Positions 9,333 through 17,322 of a stretch of DNA of 52,775 nucleotides are shown here, piece after piece (within the stretch, counting starts at the first letter, position 1; each line of letters opens with the position of its first letter). This stretch comes from Stramentimicrobium sp964433555. GTDB lineage: Bacteria; Atribacterota; Phoenicimicrobiia; Phoenicimicrobiales; Stramentimicrobiaceae. Both the position numbers and the translations under genes were made by a program. The notes beneath the pieces are model-generated. The model was not told where the DNA came from and did not search any database. It saw only the letters and a list, made by a program, of their open reading frames with translations. Where the stretch lies: the NCBI GenBank assembly GCA_964433555.1, contig CAYSRG010000016.1, forward strand, positions 1 through 52,775, given 5' to 3'.

Positions 9333-10649
9333 TTGAGAAGACAAAATATACTTATAATGGGTGCTGCTGGTAGAGATTTTCATAATTTTAATGTTTTTTT
9401 TCGAAATAATGAAGATTTTAAGGTGATTGCTTTTACTGCTACCCAGATTCCCGATATTGCTGATCGAAAATATCCAACTCAGTTAAGTGGCCCTCTTTAT
9501 CCCGATGGGGTACCGATTTTCCCAGAAGAAGAATTACCAGAATTAATTGAAAAATATCTTGTTGATCAGGTTATCTTAGCCTATAGTGACTTACCCCATC
9601 AGTATGTTATGGAGAAAGCATCTCTGGTTTTAGCAAAGGGTGCTGATTTTAGATTGATGGGTCCTAGAAGTACTATGCTACAAGCTAATGTTCCTCTGGT
9701 TTCTGTTTGTGCTGTTCGCACCGGTTGTGGTAAGAGTCAGACTACCCGCAAAGTAACCAGGATATTGAAAGAAATGGGCAAAAAAGTAGTGGTAATCAGG
9801 CATCCTATGCCTTATGGAGATTTAAGTAAACAGATCTGGCAACGTTTTGAGAATTATGGTGACCTTGATAGATATCAATGTACTATAGAGGAACGAGAAG
9901 AATATGAACCCCATATTGACTTAGGTAATATTGTTTATGCAGGGGTTGATTATGGTGAAATATTAAAAAGAGCTGAGCAAGAGGCAGAGGTAATAGTATG
10001 GGATGGCGGCAATAACGACATTCCTTTTTATAAGCCAGATTTACATATTGTTGTTACTGATCCACACAGAGTGGGACATGAAATGACCTATTATCCAGGA
10101 GCTGTTAATTTAAGGATGGCAGACGTGGTGGTGGTAAATAAGGTTGATACAGCAAGACCAGAAAATATTGCTCAGTTAAGAGATAATATTTATAAATTAG
10201 CACCAAAAGCAATATTGGTTGAGGCAGCATCGCCAATTAAGGTTGAGCATAATGAGATGATTAGAGGTAAAAAGGTGATCGTGGTGGAAGATGGGCCTAC
10301 CCTGACACATGGAGAGATGCAATATGGTGCTGGTATTGTAGCAGCACAAAAATATGGTGCTGCAGAAATAATCAATCCGAAACCATTTGCTGTTGGCAGT
10401 ATAAAATATACTTACCAGAAATACCCACTAATAGGAAATTTATTACCAGCTATGGGTTATGGGAAGGAGCAGATTAAAGAATTGGAAGCAACCATTAATA
10501 ATAGTACTGCTGAGCTAGTAATTATAGGAACTCCCATTGATTTAAGTAGAGTGATGCATGTTGAGAAAAAGTATGTTAGAGTAAGATATGAATTACAAGA
10601 GATTGGTAGTCCTGATTTAAAAGAAATATTTAAGGGAAAATTTTCATAA
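9333..10649 (+). CDS. Predicted GTPase, COG2403 / cyclic 2,3-diphosphoglycerate synthetase-like
   Basis: Cytosolic P-loop protein of 438 residues. N-terminal Rossmann-like domain (ILIMGAAGRDFHNFN, residues 6-20), then a nucleotide-binding domain with AVRTGCGKSQTTR (127-139), VIVWDGGNND near 220-229 and the guanine-type motif NKVD at 269-272. This arrangement matches the COG2403 predicted GTPases, which are related to archaeal cyclic 2,3-diphosphoglycerate synthetase; whether this protein makes that metabolite is unknown. The start is TTG at 9333, with TAAGGAG 9 bases upstream. It is 50 bases before an AOR-family gene, a likely co-transcribed pair. The function could therefore be linked to the AOR reaction or its cofactor rather than to osmolytes. 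Confidence 0.8.
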   Translation: MRRQNILIMGAAGRDFHNFNVFFRNNEDFKVIAFTATQIPDIADRKYPTQLSGPLYPDGVPIFPEEELPELIEKYLVDQVILAYSDLPHQYVMEKASLVLAKGADFRLMGPRSTMLQANVPLVSVCAVRTGCGKSQTTRKVTRILKEMGKKVVVIRHPMPYGDLSKQIWQRFENYGDLDRYQCTIEEREEYEPHIDLGNIVYAGVDYGEILKRAEQEAEVIVWDGGNNDIPFYKPDLHIVVTDPHRVGHEMTYYPGAVNLRMADVVVVNKVDTARPENIAQLRDNIYKLAPKAILVEAASPIKVEHNEMIRGKKVIVVEDGPTLTHGEMQYGAGIVAAQKYGAAEIINPKPFAVGSIKYTYQKYPLIGNLLPAMGYGKEQIKELEATINNSTAELVIIGTPIDLSRVMHVEKKYVRVRYELQEIGSPDLKEIFKGKFS

Positions 10650-10699
10650 ATATTAACAATAATGATGCATGAATATAAATGTTTTAAAGGAGGTTCTTA

Positions 10700-12856
10700 A
10701 TGCTAGAAAGTCATACAATAAAACTATTTTCATATCAACCGGCAAAAGTAAATAGAGGGTATACAGATAGGGTTCTTCACCTTAATTTATCTAAAAGAGA
10801 AATAAAGGTTAAAGAGGTCCCACCAAAAATTAAAGAAGTTTTAACAGGTGGTCGAGGTTATGGTTTATGGTATCTATGGCAAGCAGTTAAATCAAACACA
10901 AGGTGGAATGATCCGGAAAATGAGTTAATATTCTGTACCGGGCCACTCTGTGGAATTACTCAATATTCAGGTTGCGGAAAGAGTCATGTGGTAAGTCTTT
11001 CTCCCGAAACTGGCAGTGCTAATGATAATAATGCCGGAGGCTATTTTGCACCTTATTTAAAATTTTCTGGTTGGGATGCGCTGGAGATTCAGGGCAAATC
11101 TGAACAGGATGTGATTATTTTTATAGACGGGAATAAGGGAGAATTAACCATCCAAACCTATCCATATGAAGATAAGAATTCCTATTTATTAGTGGAAAGA
11201 TTAACTGAGTATTTTGCTGAGGATGAACAGGATAAAGCCCATATCAGTATTGTTTCCGCTGGTGAGGGAGCTGAAAATTCCTTATTAGGAATTCTAAATT
11301 TTAGTTGGTATGACCGTAAACGAGGGAAAGTCCGTTATAAACAAGCTGCTCGGGGTGGACCAGGAACTATACTGAGGGACAAAAAAATAGTAGCAATTAT
11401 CATTAAGTATAAAGGTATAACTGGATCTACTAATAACCCTGCCTTTCCTGAATTGTTAAAGAAAGCAGGTCAGCGTATCACCCAAGAAATTCTCTCTCTC
11501 GATGATGTTCAAAATGGAATGAGGCGAACAGGTACCATTAACCTTCTGGACCATATGAATATTCATAATTGTTTACCTGTACACAATTTTCAGTTTGGTT
11601 CACATGAAAAAGCAATTAATATCTATAATCAGGTCTGGAAAGAACGTATTTCTCAGAATCAATCTGGTGATTCCTGCTGGATAGGATGTAATTTACGCTG
11701 TTCTCATGCAGTTGATATATTTATATTAAAAACAGGTCCTTTAAAAGGCGAAGAAGTAATTGTCGATGGGCCTGAATATGAAACTGCTGCTGGTATGGGG
11801 GGGAACTGTGGCTGCTTTGATCCTGATGTAGTTCTGGAAGCCAATTTTTATTGTGACCACTATGGGATTGACACCATAGGGGTTAGTACCACAATTGCTT
11901 TTTTAATGGAGTGTTATGAAAGAGGAATTCTTAATCAGGAAAGAACAGGCGGTCTGGATTTGAGGTTTGGTAATGGAGAGGCCCTGTTAGAATTAATTCA
12001 TCTAATTGCCCGAGGAGAGGGGTTTGGAAAGATTGCCGGACAGGGTGTTCGTCGTTGTAAGAGATATTTTGTAGAAAATTTTGATGCCGATCCGGACTTT
12101 TTAGAAGATATTGGTATGGAATGTAAAGGTATGGAATTTTCTGAATATGTTACCAAGGAGTCTCTCGCCCAACAAGGGGGATACGGTATAGCCAATAAGG
12201 GTCCACAACATGACGAATCCTGGTTGATTTTTATGGACCAGGTAAATAAACAGATTCCAACCTTTGAAGATAAGGCAGAAGCACTATATTATTTTCCCTT
12301 ATTCAGGACCTGGTTTTCTCTGGTTGGACTTTGTAAACTGCCCTGGAATGATATTGAACCGGCTGATAATAAGCAAAAATACTCAGGTATTACAGCAGCT
12401 AAAATACCAGAACATGTGGAGAATTATTGCTTGTTATTTGAAGGGGTAACGGGTAAGAAAATATCTACTGAAGATATAATCAGTCAATCCGAGGCAGTAC
12501 ATAACCTCCAGAGACTGTTTAATTTAAAGATGGGTTATGGTACCAGAAAACATGATGCCATTCCCTATCGCTCCATGGGTCCGGTAACAGAGCAGGAATA
12601 CCACTCGCGTGCTGATTTCTATGATGAGCAATTACAGGAAGAAGTGGGATATGATATAAAGTGGAAAGATATTCAGGAAAGAATTCAAGCTTTAAGAAAA
12701 TTTAGAGAAAAGCAATATAAATTGTTATGTGATGCAGTATATCGGAGAAGAGGCTGGGATGAGAATGGGGTACCTAACTTAGAAACAATAAAAAGATTGC
12801 AGATAGATTTTCCAGAAATATTGTCAGTATGGCAGAATTATCATAATAATAAATAA
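10700..12856 (+). CDS. Aldehyde:ferredoxin oxidoreductase (AOR) family, tungsten/molybdenum pterin enzyme
   Basis: Bis-pterin W/Mo enzyme family oxidising aldehydes or related substrates with ferredoxin. The order of motifs is typical: the N-terminal GYTDRVLHLNLS strand, TGGRGYGLWYL (near 49-59), the FCTGPLCG loop (near 77-84), GNCGCFDPD, and the late GLCKLPWND (near 543-551) that carries the fourth cluster Cys. The [4Fe-4S] Cys cluster reads CWIGCNLRC: Cys326, Cys330 and Cys334, a Cx3Cx3C spacing rather than the classical Cx2Cx3C. Length 718 is longer than the ~605-620 of archaeal AOR, mostly through N- and C-terminal additions (the last ~110 residues are charged). Good SD AAAGGAGG. Substrate unknown; WOR-like paralogues are a possibility. 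Confidence 0.9.
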   Translation: MLESHTIKLFSYQPAKVNRGYTDRVLHLNLSKREIKVKEVPPKIKEVLTGGRGYGLWYLWQAVKSNTRWNDPENELIFCTGPLCGITQYSGCGKSHVVSLSPETGSANDNNAGGYFAPYLKFSGWDALEIQGKSEQDVIIFIDGNKGELTIQTYPYEDKNSYLLVERLTEYFAEDEQDKAHISIVSAGEGAENSLLGILNFSWYDRKRGKVRYKQAARGGPGTILRDKKIVAIIIKYKGITGSTNNPAFPELLKKAGQRITQEILSLDDVQNGMRRTGTINLLDHMNIHNCLPVHNFQFGSHEKAINIYNQVWKERISQNQSGDSCWIGCNLRCSHAVDIFILKTGPLKGEEVIVDGPEYETAAGMGGNCGCFDPDVVLEANFYCDHYGIDTIGVSTTIAFLMECYERGILNQERTGGLDLRFGNGEALLELIHLIARGEGFGKIAGQGVRRCKRYFVENFDADPDFLEDIGMECKGMEFSEYVTKESLAQQGGYGIANKGPQHDESWLIFMDQVNKQIPTFEDKAEALYYFPLFRTWFSLVGLCKLPWNDIEPADNKQKYSGITAAKIPEHVENYCLLFEGVTGKKISTEDIISQSEAVHNLQRLFNLKMGYGTRKHDAIPYRSMGPVTEQEYHSRADFYDEQLQEEVGYDIKWKDIQERIQALRKFREKQYKLLCDAVYRRRGWDENGVPNLETIKRLQIDFPEILSVWQNYHNNK

Positions 12857-12903
12857 CACTAATAAAAAGTAAATAAATAAAGATATTTTAGGTTTATTTA
12901 TAT

Positions 12904-12942
12904 AATAGAAAAGGCAGGGATCCCTGCCTTTTCTATTTTTTA
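12904..12942 (+). terminator. Intrinsic terminator after the AOR gene
   Basis: Perfect 17-bp inverted repeat with no spacer, AATAGAAAAGGCAGGGA (12904-12920) and TCCCTGCCTTTTCTATT (12921-12937), followed by a T-rich tail. Ends the GTPase-AOR unit. Confidence 0.9.
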
Positions 12943-13047
12943 TTTTCTTTCGGTAAACTGACCAAAATAATATACTAATTTCCTATTGCTATGTAGCAGA
13001 CATAGACATTTAGCAATAAATTTTTAATTTATATATTTTAAAAATAC

Positions 13048-13095
13048 TTGACAAAAGACAAGATCAATTATAATATGATAATGATAATCATTTTC
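13048..13095 (+). promoter_or_regulatory. Sigma-70-type promoter overlapped by a Fur box
   Basis: TTGACA at 13048-13053, a 17-base spacer and TAATAT at 13071-13076 form a near-consensus promoter. Immediately after it, 13077-13095 reads GATAATGATAATCATTTTC, differing from the classical 19-bp Fur box (GATAATGATAATCATTATC) at a single position. Fur bound here would block transcription of the DUF5320 gene under iron-replete conditions. The rest of the 12943-13210 interval shows nothing else recognisable. Confidence 0.88.
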
Positions 13096-13219
13096 ATTAA
13101 TAAATCTGAAATAAAAATATTTAAGTAGAATTTGTGTTGTCCAATTATATGGAAAAGTAGTGATTGTTAAAAAGTTAAATACCATTAATAACTATGATTA
13201 GCAGAAGGAGGTGAATATT

Positions 13220-13591
13220 ATGCCAGGTGGTGATAGAACAGGTCCTGCCGGTTTAGGTCCAATGACTGGTAGAGCGGCTGGTTATTGTGCTGGATATCCT
13301 ATTCCCGGTTATGCCAATCCTTGGAGTGGTCGTTTCGGATTTGGATTTGGTCGTGGATTTGGTCGTGGATGGGGTTTCCGAAGAGCAGGCTTCTTAGGTT
13401 ACCCAGTATATCCAGCTTATTCATCGATACCGCCAGCCTATCCCTATTATAGTTCCGCTTATCCTTATCAGGGAACGATGAATTCCAAGCAGGAAATGGA
13501 CTTACTTCAAACAGAGGCAGAAGACATCAAAGCTGAATTGGAAGCTGTTAACAAAAGAATAGCTGAATTAAAAAAAGAAACTAAAGAGTAA
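13220..13591 (+). CDS. DUF5320 small Gly/aromatic-rich protein
   Basis: 123-residue protein starting MPGGDRTGPAGLGPMTGR, the hallmark N-terminus of the DUF5320 family. A Gly/Phe/Arg-rich stretch follows (GFGFGRGFGRGWGFRR), then a Pro/Tyr-rich linker (PAYPYYSSAYPYQG) and a C-terminal coiled coil of about 35 residues (EMDLLQTEAEDIKAELEA and onward). The ATG at 13220 is chosen: AAGGAGGT ends 7 bases before it, while a GTG at 13211 lies inside that SD. The function is not established; the family is often found near Mrp/NBP35 and NifX-type Fe-S or metal-cofactor genes, as here. The upstream Fur box and its own terminator make it a single-gene iron-responsive unit. Confidence 0.85.
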   Translation: MPGGDRTGPAGLGPMTGRAAGYCAGYPIPGYANPWSGRFGFGFGRGFGRGWGFRRAGFLGYPVYPAYSSIPPAYPYYSSAYPYQGTMNSKQEMDLLQTEAEDIKAELEAVNKRIAELKKETKE

Positions 13592-13608
13592 ATAGTATAA
13601 ATTTCGAG

Positions 13609-13650
13609 AAAACCACCAGTAAGCATTAATTGTTTTCTGGTGGTTTTAGT
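13609..13650 (+). terminator. Intrinsic terminator after the DUF5320 gene
   Basis: 11-bp stem AAAACCACCAG (13609-13619) with CTGGTGGTTTT (13637-13647), followed by AGTTTAAATT. The T run is partly within the stem, but the position just after the stop codon supports termination. Confidence 0.82.
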
Positions 13651-13913
13651 TTAAATTATTTTAAAAATATATTTATTATAATCATATTTAAGTATCCTTT
13701 TTTATTATCCCAAAGCCACTCATTAAAGATGGATATAGCGTTTACCTTAATAAACTTGTCATAAGGGTTTATAATAGAAGATAGTGAGGCATATTTTTGT
13801 ATCATTTGCACTATTACTACATTGAGTACAGATTTAATTTAATTTTATGACCATTGATTTTTGATAATTTTAACAAAATTTTCAAATTATTTGTTAATTA
13901 ATATGCTGAGAAG

Positions 13914-14037
13914 AGTAAGTTAAACGATGATGTTTAGCGATGAAATTGCCTGAAGGTCAGGGAAGGTCACTGGTCTGATAGGACAGAGAGCGATAATTTA
14001 CTAAATTTAAAGAGAATATCTTATGATATTCCTATTT
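13914..14037 (+). promoter_or_regulatory. Candidate structured leader RNA, class not recognised
   Basis: In the 450-base gap before the Mrp gene, complementary segments suggest a compact RNA. An outer stem pairs 13914-13922 with 13994-14002 (AGTAAGTTA with TAATTTACT, one G-U). Inside are four small arms: 13921-13925/13932-13936 (sharing two bases with the outer stem), 13937-13941/13945-13949, 13949-13953/13957-13961 (CCTGA/TCAGG) and 13970-13975/13981-13986 (CTGGTC/GGACAG with one mismatch). A short hairpin GAATATC/GATATTC (14014-14031) with a T-rich tail follows and could be a weak terminator. It is not a tRNA (no TTCGA-type arm) and matches no riboswitch class I can name. The rest of 13651-14102 shows nothing clear. 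Confidence 0.4.
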
Positions 14038-14102
14038 TTATTAGGTAATAATGGGAAAGTAAAAAATTGCAGAAAAATTAAACAAGGAAGAGGAAATGTA
14101 AT

Positions 14103-14975
14103 ATGTCAAATATAAGCAACAAAGTAACAACTGAACAGGAACAGGAGAACTTAAAAAATGAAAGGAAACAAGCTAATCAGGAAATGGCTGATAAGTTAAA
14201 ACGGAATATGGCTGATATTAAGCATAAAATATTAGTTTTGTCTAATAAAGGAGGAGTTGGGAAAAGCTCGGTTGCTGTTAATTTATCTTGTGCCTTAGCT
14301 GACCAATGTTATCAGGTTGGTCTATTAGATGCAGATTTACATGGTCCCTCTATAGTCAAGATGTTAGGATTGGAAGGAGAGAAGCTAACTGGTAGTAATG
14401 GACACATTAATCCTTTAAAAGTTAGGAAAAATCTGATAGCTACCTCTATGGCTTCTTTAATTGAATCTCCAGATACTCCTTTAGTCTGGAGAGGACCTTT
14501 AAAGGGAATAGCAATCAAGCAGTTTTTGGCAGAAGTGAATTGGGGAAAACTTGATTTTTTAATAATAGATTCTCCCCCAGGGACAGGAGACGAACCATTA
14601 TCTATCTGTCAACTTATTCCTGAATTAGATGGCGGTGTTATTGTAACTACTCCGCAAGAGATTGCCTTAACAGATTCCCGAAAATGTATTAAATTTTTAA
14701 AAGATATTAGTATTCCCATTTTAGGAATAATTGAGAATATGAGTGGTTTTCGATGCCCTCACTGTGGTGCCGAAATTGATTTATTTATGACTGGTGGAGG
14801 AGAAAAAGCAGCTAATGATTTTCAAGTGCCCTTTCTGGGTGCCATACCACTGGATATGGATATAGTTAGTTCTGGGGAACAGGGCAAGCCATTTATGTGT
14901 AGTAATAAAATAGGTGAAACAAAACAAGCTTTTGAGAAAATAGTACAGTCCATTCTTACTCAAATCCAAAAATGA
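14103..14975 (+). CDS. Mrp/NBP35 family Fe-S cluster carrier ATPase
   Basis: Cytosolic P-loop ATPase (290 residues) of the Mrp/NBP35 group that carries and transfers [4Fe-4S] clusters to apoproteins. Deviant Walker A SNKGGVGKSS near residue 47-56, DADLHGPS near 77-84, IIDSPPGTGDEP near 155-166 and the cluster-binding CxxC in CPHCGAEIDLF (near 219-229) are all visible. A charged coiled N-terminal extension of about 35 residues lacks the extra Cys cluster seen in eukaryotic NBP35. An AAGGAAGAGG-type SD lies about 8 bases upstream. The next coding frame begins immediately after its stop. The context of Fur, Feo and DUF5320 fits iron-sulfur metabolism. Confidence 0.92.
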   Translation: MSNISNKVTTEQEQENLKNERKQANQEMADKLKRNMADIKHKILVLSNKGGVGKSSVAVNLSCALADQCYQVGLLDADLHGPSIVKMLGLEGEKLTGSNGHINPLKVRKNLIATSMASLIESPDTPLVWRGPLKGIAIKQFLAEVNWGKLDFLIIDSPPGTGDEPLSICQLIPELDGGVIVTTPQEIALTDSRKCIKFLKDISIPILGIIENMSGFRCPHCGAEIDLFMTGGGEKAANDFQVPFLGAIPLDMDIVSSGEQGKPFMCSNKIGETKQAFEKIVQSILTQIQK

Positions 14976-15059
14976 GTGAAAAAGTATGTTAAGATAGATA
15001 TTGATAATAGAATATACCAGTATTTAGTTATTACCAATTCAGGAGTGAAGAGTAAAATA

Positions 15060-15980
15060 ATGCGAACTTATTTAGATTGTATTCCCTGTTTTTATTATCA
15101 GGCATTAAAAGCTGCTAGAATATCTGGTGCTGACAAGGAAATGCAAAGAGATGTTTTATACAGACTGTCCGAATTAGTTCCCAGTTTCTCTTTGGATACC
15201 TCACCAGCAGAGATGGGAAGAGCAATCTATGCTATGGTCAGTAAAGTAACTGGTAAAAAAGATCCTTATAAAGAAATCAAAGAAGAAAGCAATAAGTTAG
15301 CATTAAAAATATACCCGAATATAAAGATGAAGGTAAAGGAATCAGAAAATCAGCTCCTGGCAGCAATACAATTAGCAATTACTGGAAACGTGATTGATTT
15401 TGGCATGAAAGATTTCCAGGAGATATCTGATGAAATTGATAAAATAGTAGATAAAAATTTTGATTTACAGATTACCAGTCTTAAAGAACATTTTGATTAT
15501 CAATCTTTTTATCAGCGTTTATTAGAAGTGCAGTCTATCCTTTATCTTGCTGATAATGCTGGGGAGGTAGTATTTGATCGAATACTAATAGAACTACTGG
15601 TCAATGATTATCATAAGAATGTAATTTATGTGGTGAAAGGTAAACCTGCACTTAATGACGCCTTAGTGGATGATGCGATTTCTTGTGGAATCAACAATTT
15701 TGCTAATATAATTTCTTGTGGTGCTGATTGTCCCGGTGTCGTTTTAAAATATTGTTCCCCTGAATTTATCCGCCTTTTTGAGGAAGCAGAGATGATTATC
15801 AGTAAAGGACAGGGTAATTATGAAGCTCTTTCAGGTGAAAATAAACCTCTATTCTTTTTATTGATTGCCAAATGTTCTGTTATTGCCAGACATGTGGGTT
15901 GTAATATTGGTGATTTTATTTTAGAAGGCAACTTTAAAGAAAACAATATTCCAATGGAGACTGCCGAAGGTAAACAATAA
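15060..15980 (+). CDS. DUF89 (ARMT1-like) family protein
   Basis: Metal-dependent phosphatase-like DUF89 protein of about 306 residues; studied relatives hydrolyse sugar- or cofactor-phosphate damage products. The canonical N-terminus MRTYLDCIPCFYYQALKAAR-type helix with a CxxC begins at the ATG at 15060. LADNAGEVVFD (near residue 162-172), VVKGKPALNDAL and ISKGQGNYEAL carry the expected metal and phosphate-binding Asp, Asn and Lys residues. The frame is open back to a GTG at 14976 directly after the Mrp stop, which would add 28 residues (another GTG at 15045), so the start is uncertain and translational coupling to Mrp is possible. The substrate is unknown. Confidence 0.85.
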   Translation: MRTYLDCIPCFYYQALKAARISGADKEMQRDVLYRLSELVPSFSLDTSPAEMGRAIYAMVSKVTGKKDPYKEIKEESNKLALKIYPNIKMKVKESENQLLAAIQLAITGNVIDFGMKDFQEISDEIDKIVDKNFDLQITSLKEHFDYQSFYQRLLEVQSILYLADNAGEVVFDRILIELLVNDYHKNVIYVVKGKPALNDALVDDAISCGINNFANIISCGADCPGVVLKYCSPEFIRLFEEAEMIISKGQGNYEALSGENKPLFFLLIAKCSVIARHVGCNIGDFILEGNFKENNIPMETAEGKQ

Positions 15981-15999
15981 GATAGAACAGGTAAAAAAT

Positions 16000-16428
16000 G
16001 ATAATAAATTAACCAGTTTAGTTCTAGAGAAGATAGTTGGCTCCACTTACATTCTATTAATTTTCGTTAATGATATTCAATCCCTCTTGATTGGCAAACT
16101 TGGTTGGGTAAATTTTAATAGAGGCTGCTATATTTATATAGGTTCAGCAAGGAAATTAATTAAACAAAGACTCCTCAGGCATTTAACCCGCAAAAAAAAT
16201 AGATTTTGGCATATTAATTATCTACTGAGTTCTAGACTTCCTACCAGGATTATCAATATTTGGATTAGTCAAAAACTATGCGAAAGTAATATTAGTCAGG
16301 AAATATTTCAGAGCGGAATTGGTATTGTAGTCAGGGAAAGTTTTGGCTCTTCTGATTGTCGGTGTCTATCCCATCTCTTCAGAGTAAATGTTCCTAATTT
16401 AGTTTTTTTTAAGGCAAGTAGTGACTAA
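16000..16428 (+). CDS. GIY-YIG (DUF123-type) nuclease-like protein, start codon not identifiable
   Basis: The frame encodes a single small GIY-YIG domain of the DUF123 type: VGSTYILLI (from 16036, the GIY strand), IGKLG, then GCYIYIGSA (the YIG strand), the Arg in RLLRHLTRKK, FWHINYLL, and SSDCRCLSHLF near the end. The first ordinary start codon in frame is a TTG at 16087, which would delete the GIY strand, yet the frame is open and homologous-looking for 50 bases upstream. The ATG at 15998 is out of frame by one base. Either a base is missing here (frameshift or assembly error), or a non-canonical start is used. The coordinate 16000 marks the frame, not a proven start. Such proteins are predicted nucleases, sometimes fused to endonuclease III. 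Confidence 0.7.
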   Translation, partial: DNKLTSLVLEKIVGSTYILLIFVNDIQSLLIGKLGWVNFNRGCYIYIGSARKLIKQRLLRHLTRKKNRFWHINYLLSSRLPTRIINIWISQKLCESNISQEIFQSGIGIVVRESFGSSDCRCLSHLFRVNVPNLVFFKASSD

Positions 16429-16541
16429 AAAGAACTTTTATTCCTTATTAGAAGATCATAACTAAATAATATTCCCTTGCCGGCTTAACCTATTTTCCAT
16501 CTGTGTCTTTCAATTTTATGCCATTTTATTAGTTATTTATA

Positions 16542-16594
16542 TTGACAAACGGAAATACTTTGTTAAAATGTAACTGAGAATGATATTCAATTAC
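16542..16594 (+). promoter_or_regulatory. Promoter with Fur box for the fur-feoAB operon
   Basis: TTGACA (16542-16547), a 16-base spacer and TAAAAT (16564-16569), followed by GAGAATGATATTCAATTAC (16576-16594), which matches the 19-bp Fur consensus at 14 positions. Located just upstream of the fur gene, it predicts iron-dependent autoregulation of fur, feoA and feoB. Confidence 0.8.
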
Positions 16595-16608
16595 AATTGG
16601 AGAATACA

Positions 16609-17061
16609 TTGGCTATTTATGAAAAGCAATTTAAGTATTTTATAAAAAGGAATAATTTAAAGTACACTAAAGAGAGAAAAGAGGTTCTTAAGGCAATTGC
16701 CATGCTGCGGGATCATTTCCATGTTGAAGATATCCATCAACAAGTTAGAAAACAAAAATCCAATGTTTCTCTGGCTACTGTCTACAGAACTATCCCTTTA
16801 TTAATTGATAGTGGTTTAATAACTGAAACTCTATATAGTGGAGAAAAAGTAGTCTATGAAAAAATATACAATAAGCCACATCATGATCATATGGTTTGTC
16901 TAAGCTGTGGTAGGGTTATTGAATTTACCTCCCAAGAAGTGGGAAAGATACAGAACAATATTTGCCAGAACCATTCCTTTCTTCCTACTGAGCATCGTTT
17001 AGAAATAAAGGGTTATTGCCACACTTGCTGGGAAAAATTGAAGAATAAGATAAAGGAATAA
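16609..17061 (+). CDS. fur: Fur family iron-responsive regulator
   Basis: DNA-binding repressor of about 150 residues. An N-terminal winged helix contains TKERKEVLKAIAMLRDHF and the recognition segment VSLATVYRTIPLLIDSGLI. The dimerisation domain has the metal-binding HHDHMVCLSCGRVIEF and the second CHTC near the C-terminus, so a structural zinc site (CxxC twice) is present. A TTG at 16609 is preferred, because GGAG (16599-16602) lies 6 bases upstream; the TTG at 16597 would start inside that site. The Fur box in its own promoter and the immediate feoA-feoB neighbours make Fe(II) sensing the likely role, in contrast to the PerR-like paralogue at 27167. Confidence 0.9.
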   Translation: MAIYEKQFKYFIKRNNLKYTKERKEVLKAIAMLRDHFHVEDIHQQVRKQKSNVSLATVYRTIPLLIDSGLITETLYSGEKVVYEKIYNKPHHDHMVCLSCGRVIEFTSQEVGKIQNNICQNHSFLPTEHRLEIKGYCHTCWEKLKNKIKE

Positions 17062-17088
17062 GAAAAATAGTCAGGAGTCAAAATAATT

Positions 17089-17322
17089 ATGATAGTAAAT
17101 TTAACAGATGTTAAGTCAGGTTCCAAGGTTAAAGTTGTAAGAATCAGGGGTGGTTTAGGCATCAGACAGAGATTAAGTTGTTTAGGGATTCATCCCGGAG
17201 ATGTAATGTTATTGCAAAAATGCGGCTTTATGAAAGGACCTGTTTTGGTTAATATACATGGAAATCAGGTTGCTTTAGGTAGAGGAATTGCAGCAAAAAT
17301 ATTAGTGGAGGTAGAATTATGA
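17089..17322 (+). CDS. feoA: Ferrous iron transport protein A
   Basis: SH3-like cytosolic FeoA protein of 77 residues that supports FeoB. Shows the typical KVKVVRIRGGLGIRQRLSCL segment (14-33), LGIHPGDVMLL, and VALGRGIAAKILVEV at the C-terminus. Lies 27 bases after fur and overlaps feoB by 4 bases (ATGA), indicating translational coupling. Confidence 0.94.
   Translation: MIVNLTDVKSGSKVKVVRIRGGLGIRQRLSCLGIHPGDVMLLQKCGFMKGPVLVNIHGNQVALGRGIAAKILVEVEL

Noticed and set aside
10752..10757. GTATAC inside the AOR gene as another GntR operator
   Set aside because: A single half site within coding sequence, without the paired GTATAC-N-GTATAC arrangement.
13970..13992. Possible glycine or guanidine riboswitch based on GGACAGAG and ACTGGTC
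   Set aside because: Only short matches; the other conserved blocks of these classes (GCCGAAGG with CAGGCAAAAGG, or GGGTTCCG with CACACG) are missing.
13914..14002. Possible tRNA, because of a 7-bp closing stem with several arms
   Set aside because: There is no T-arm GTTCGA-type loop, no 5-bp anticodon stem with a 7-base loop and no CCA-end context.
16069..16081. Second Fur-like half site AATGATATTCAA inside the GIY-YIG frame
   Set aside because: No promoter elements lie around it and it sits within coding sequence; it resembles the real box at 16576 by chance.
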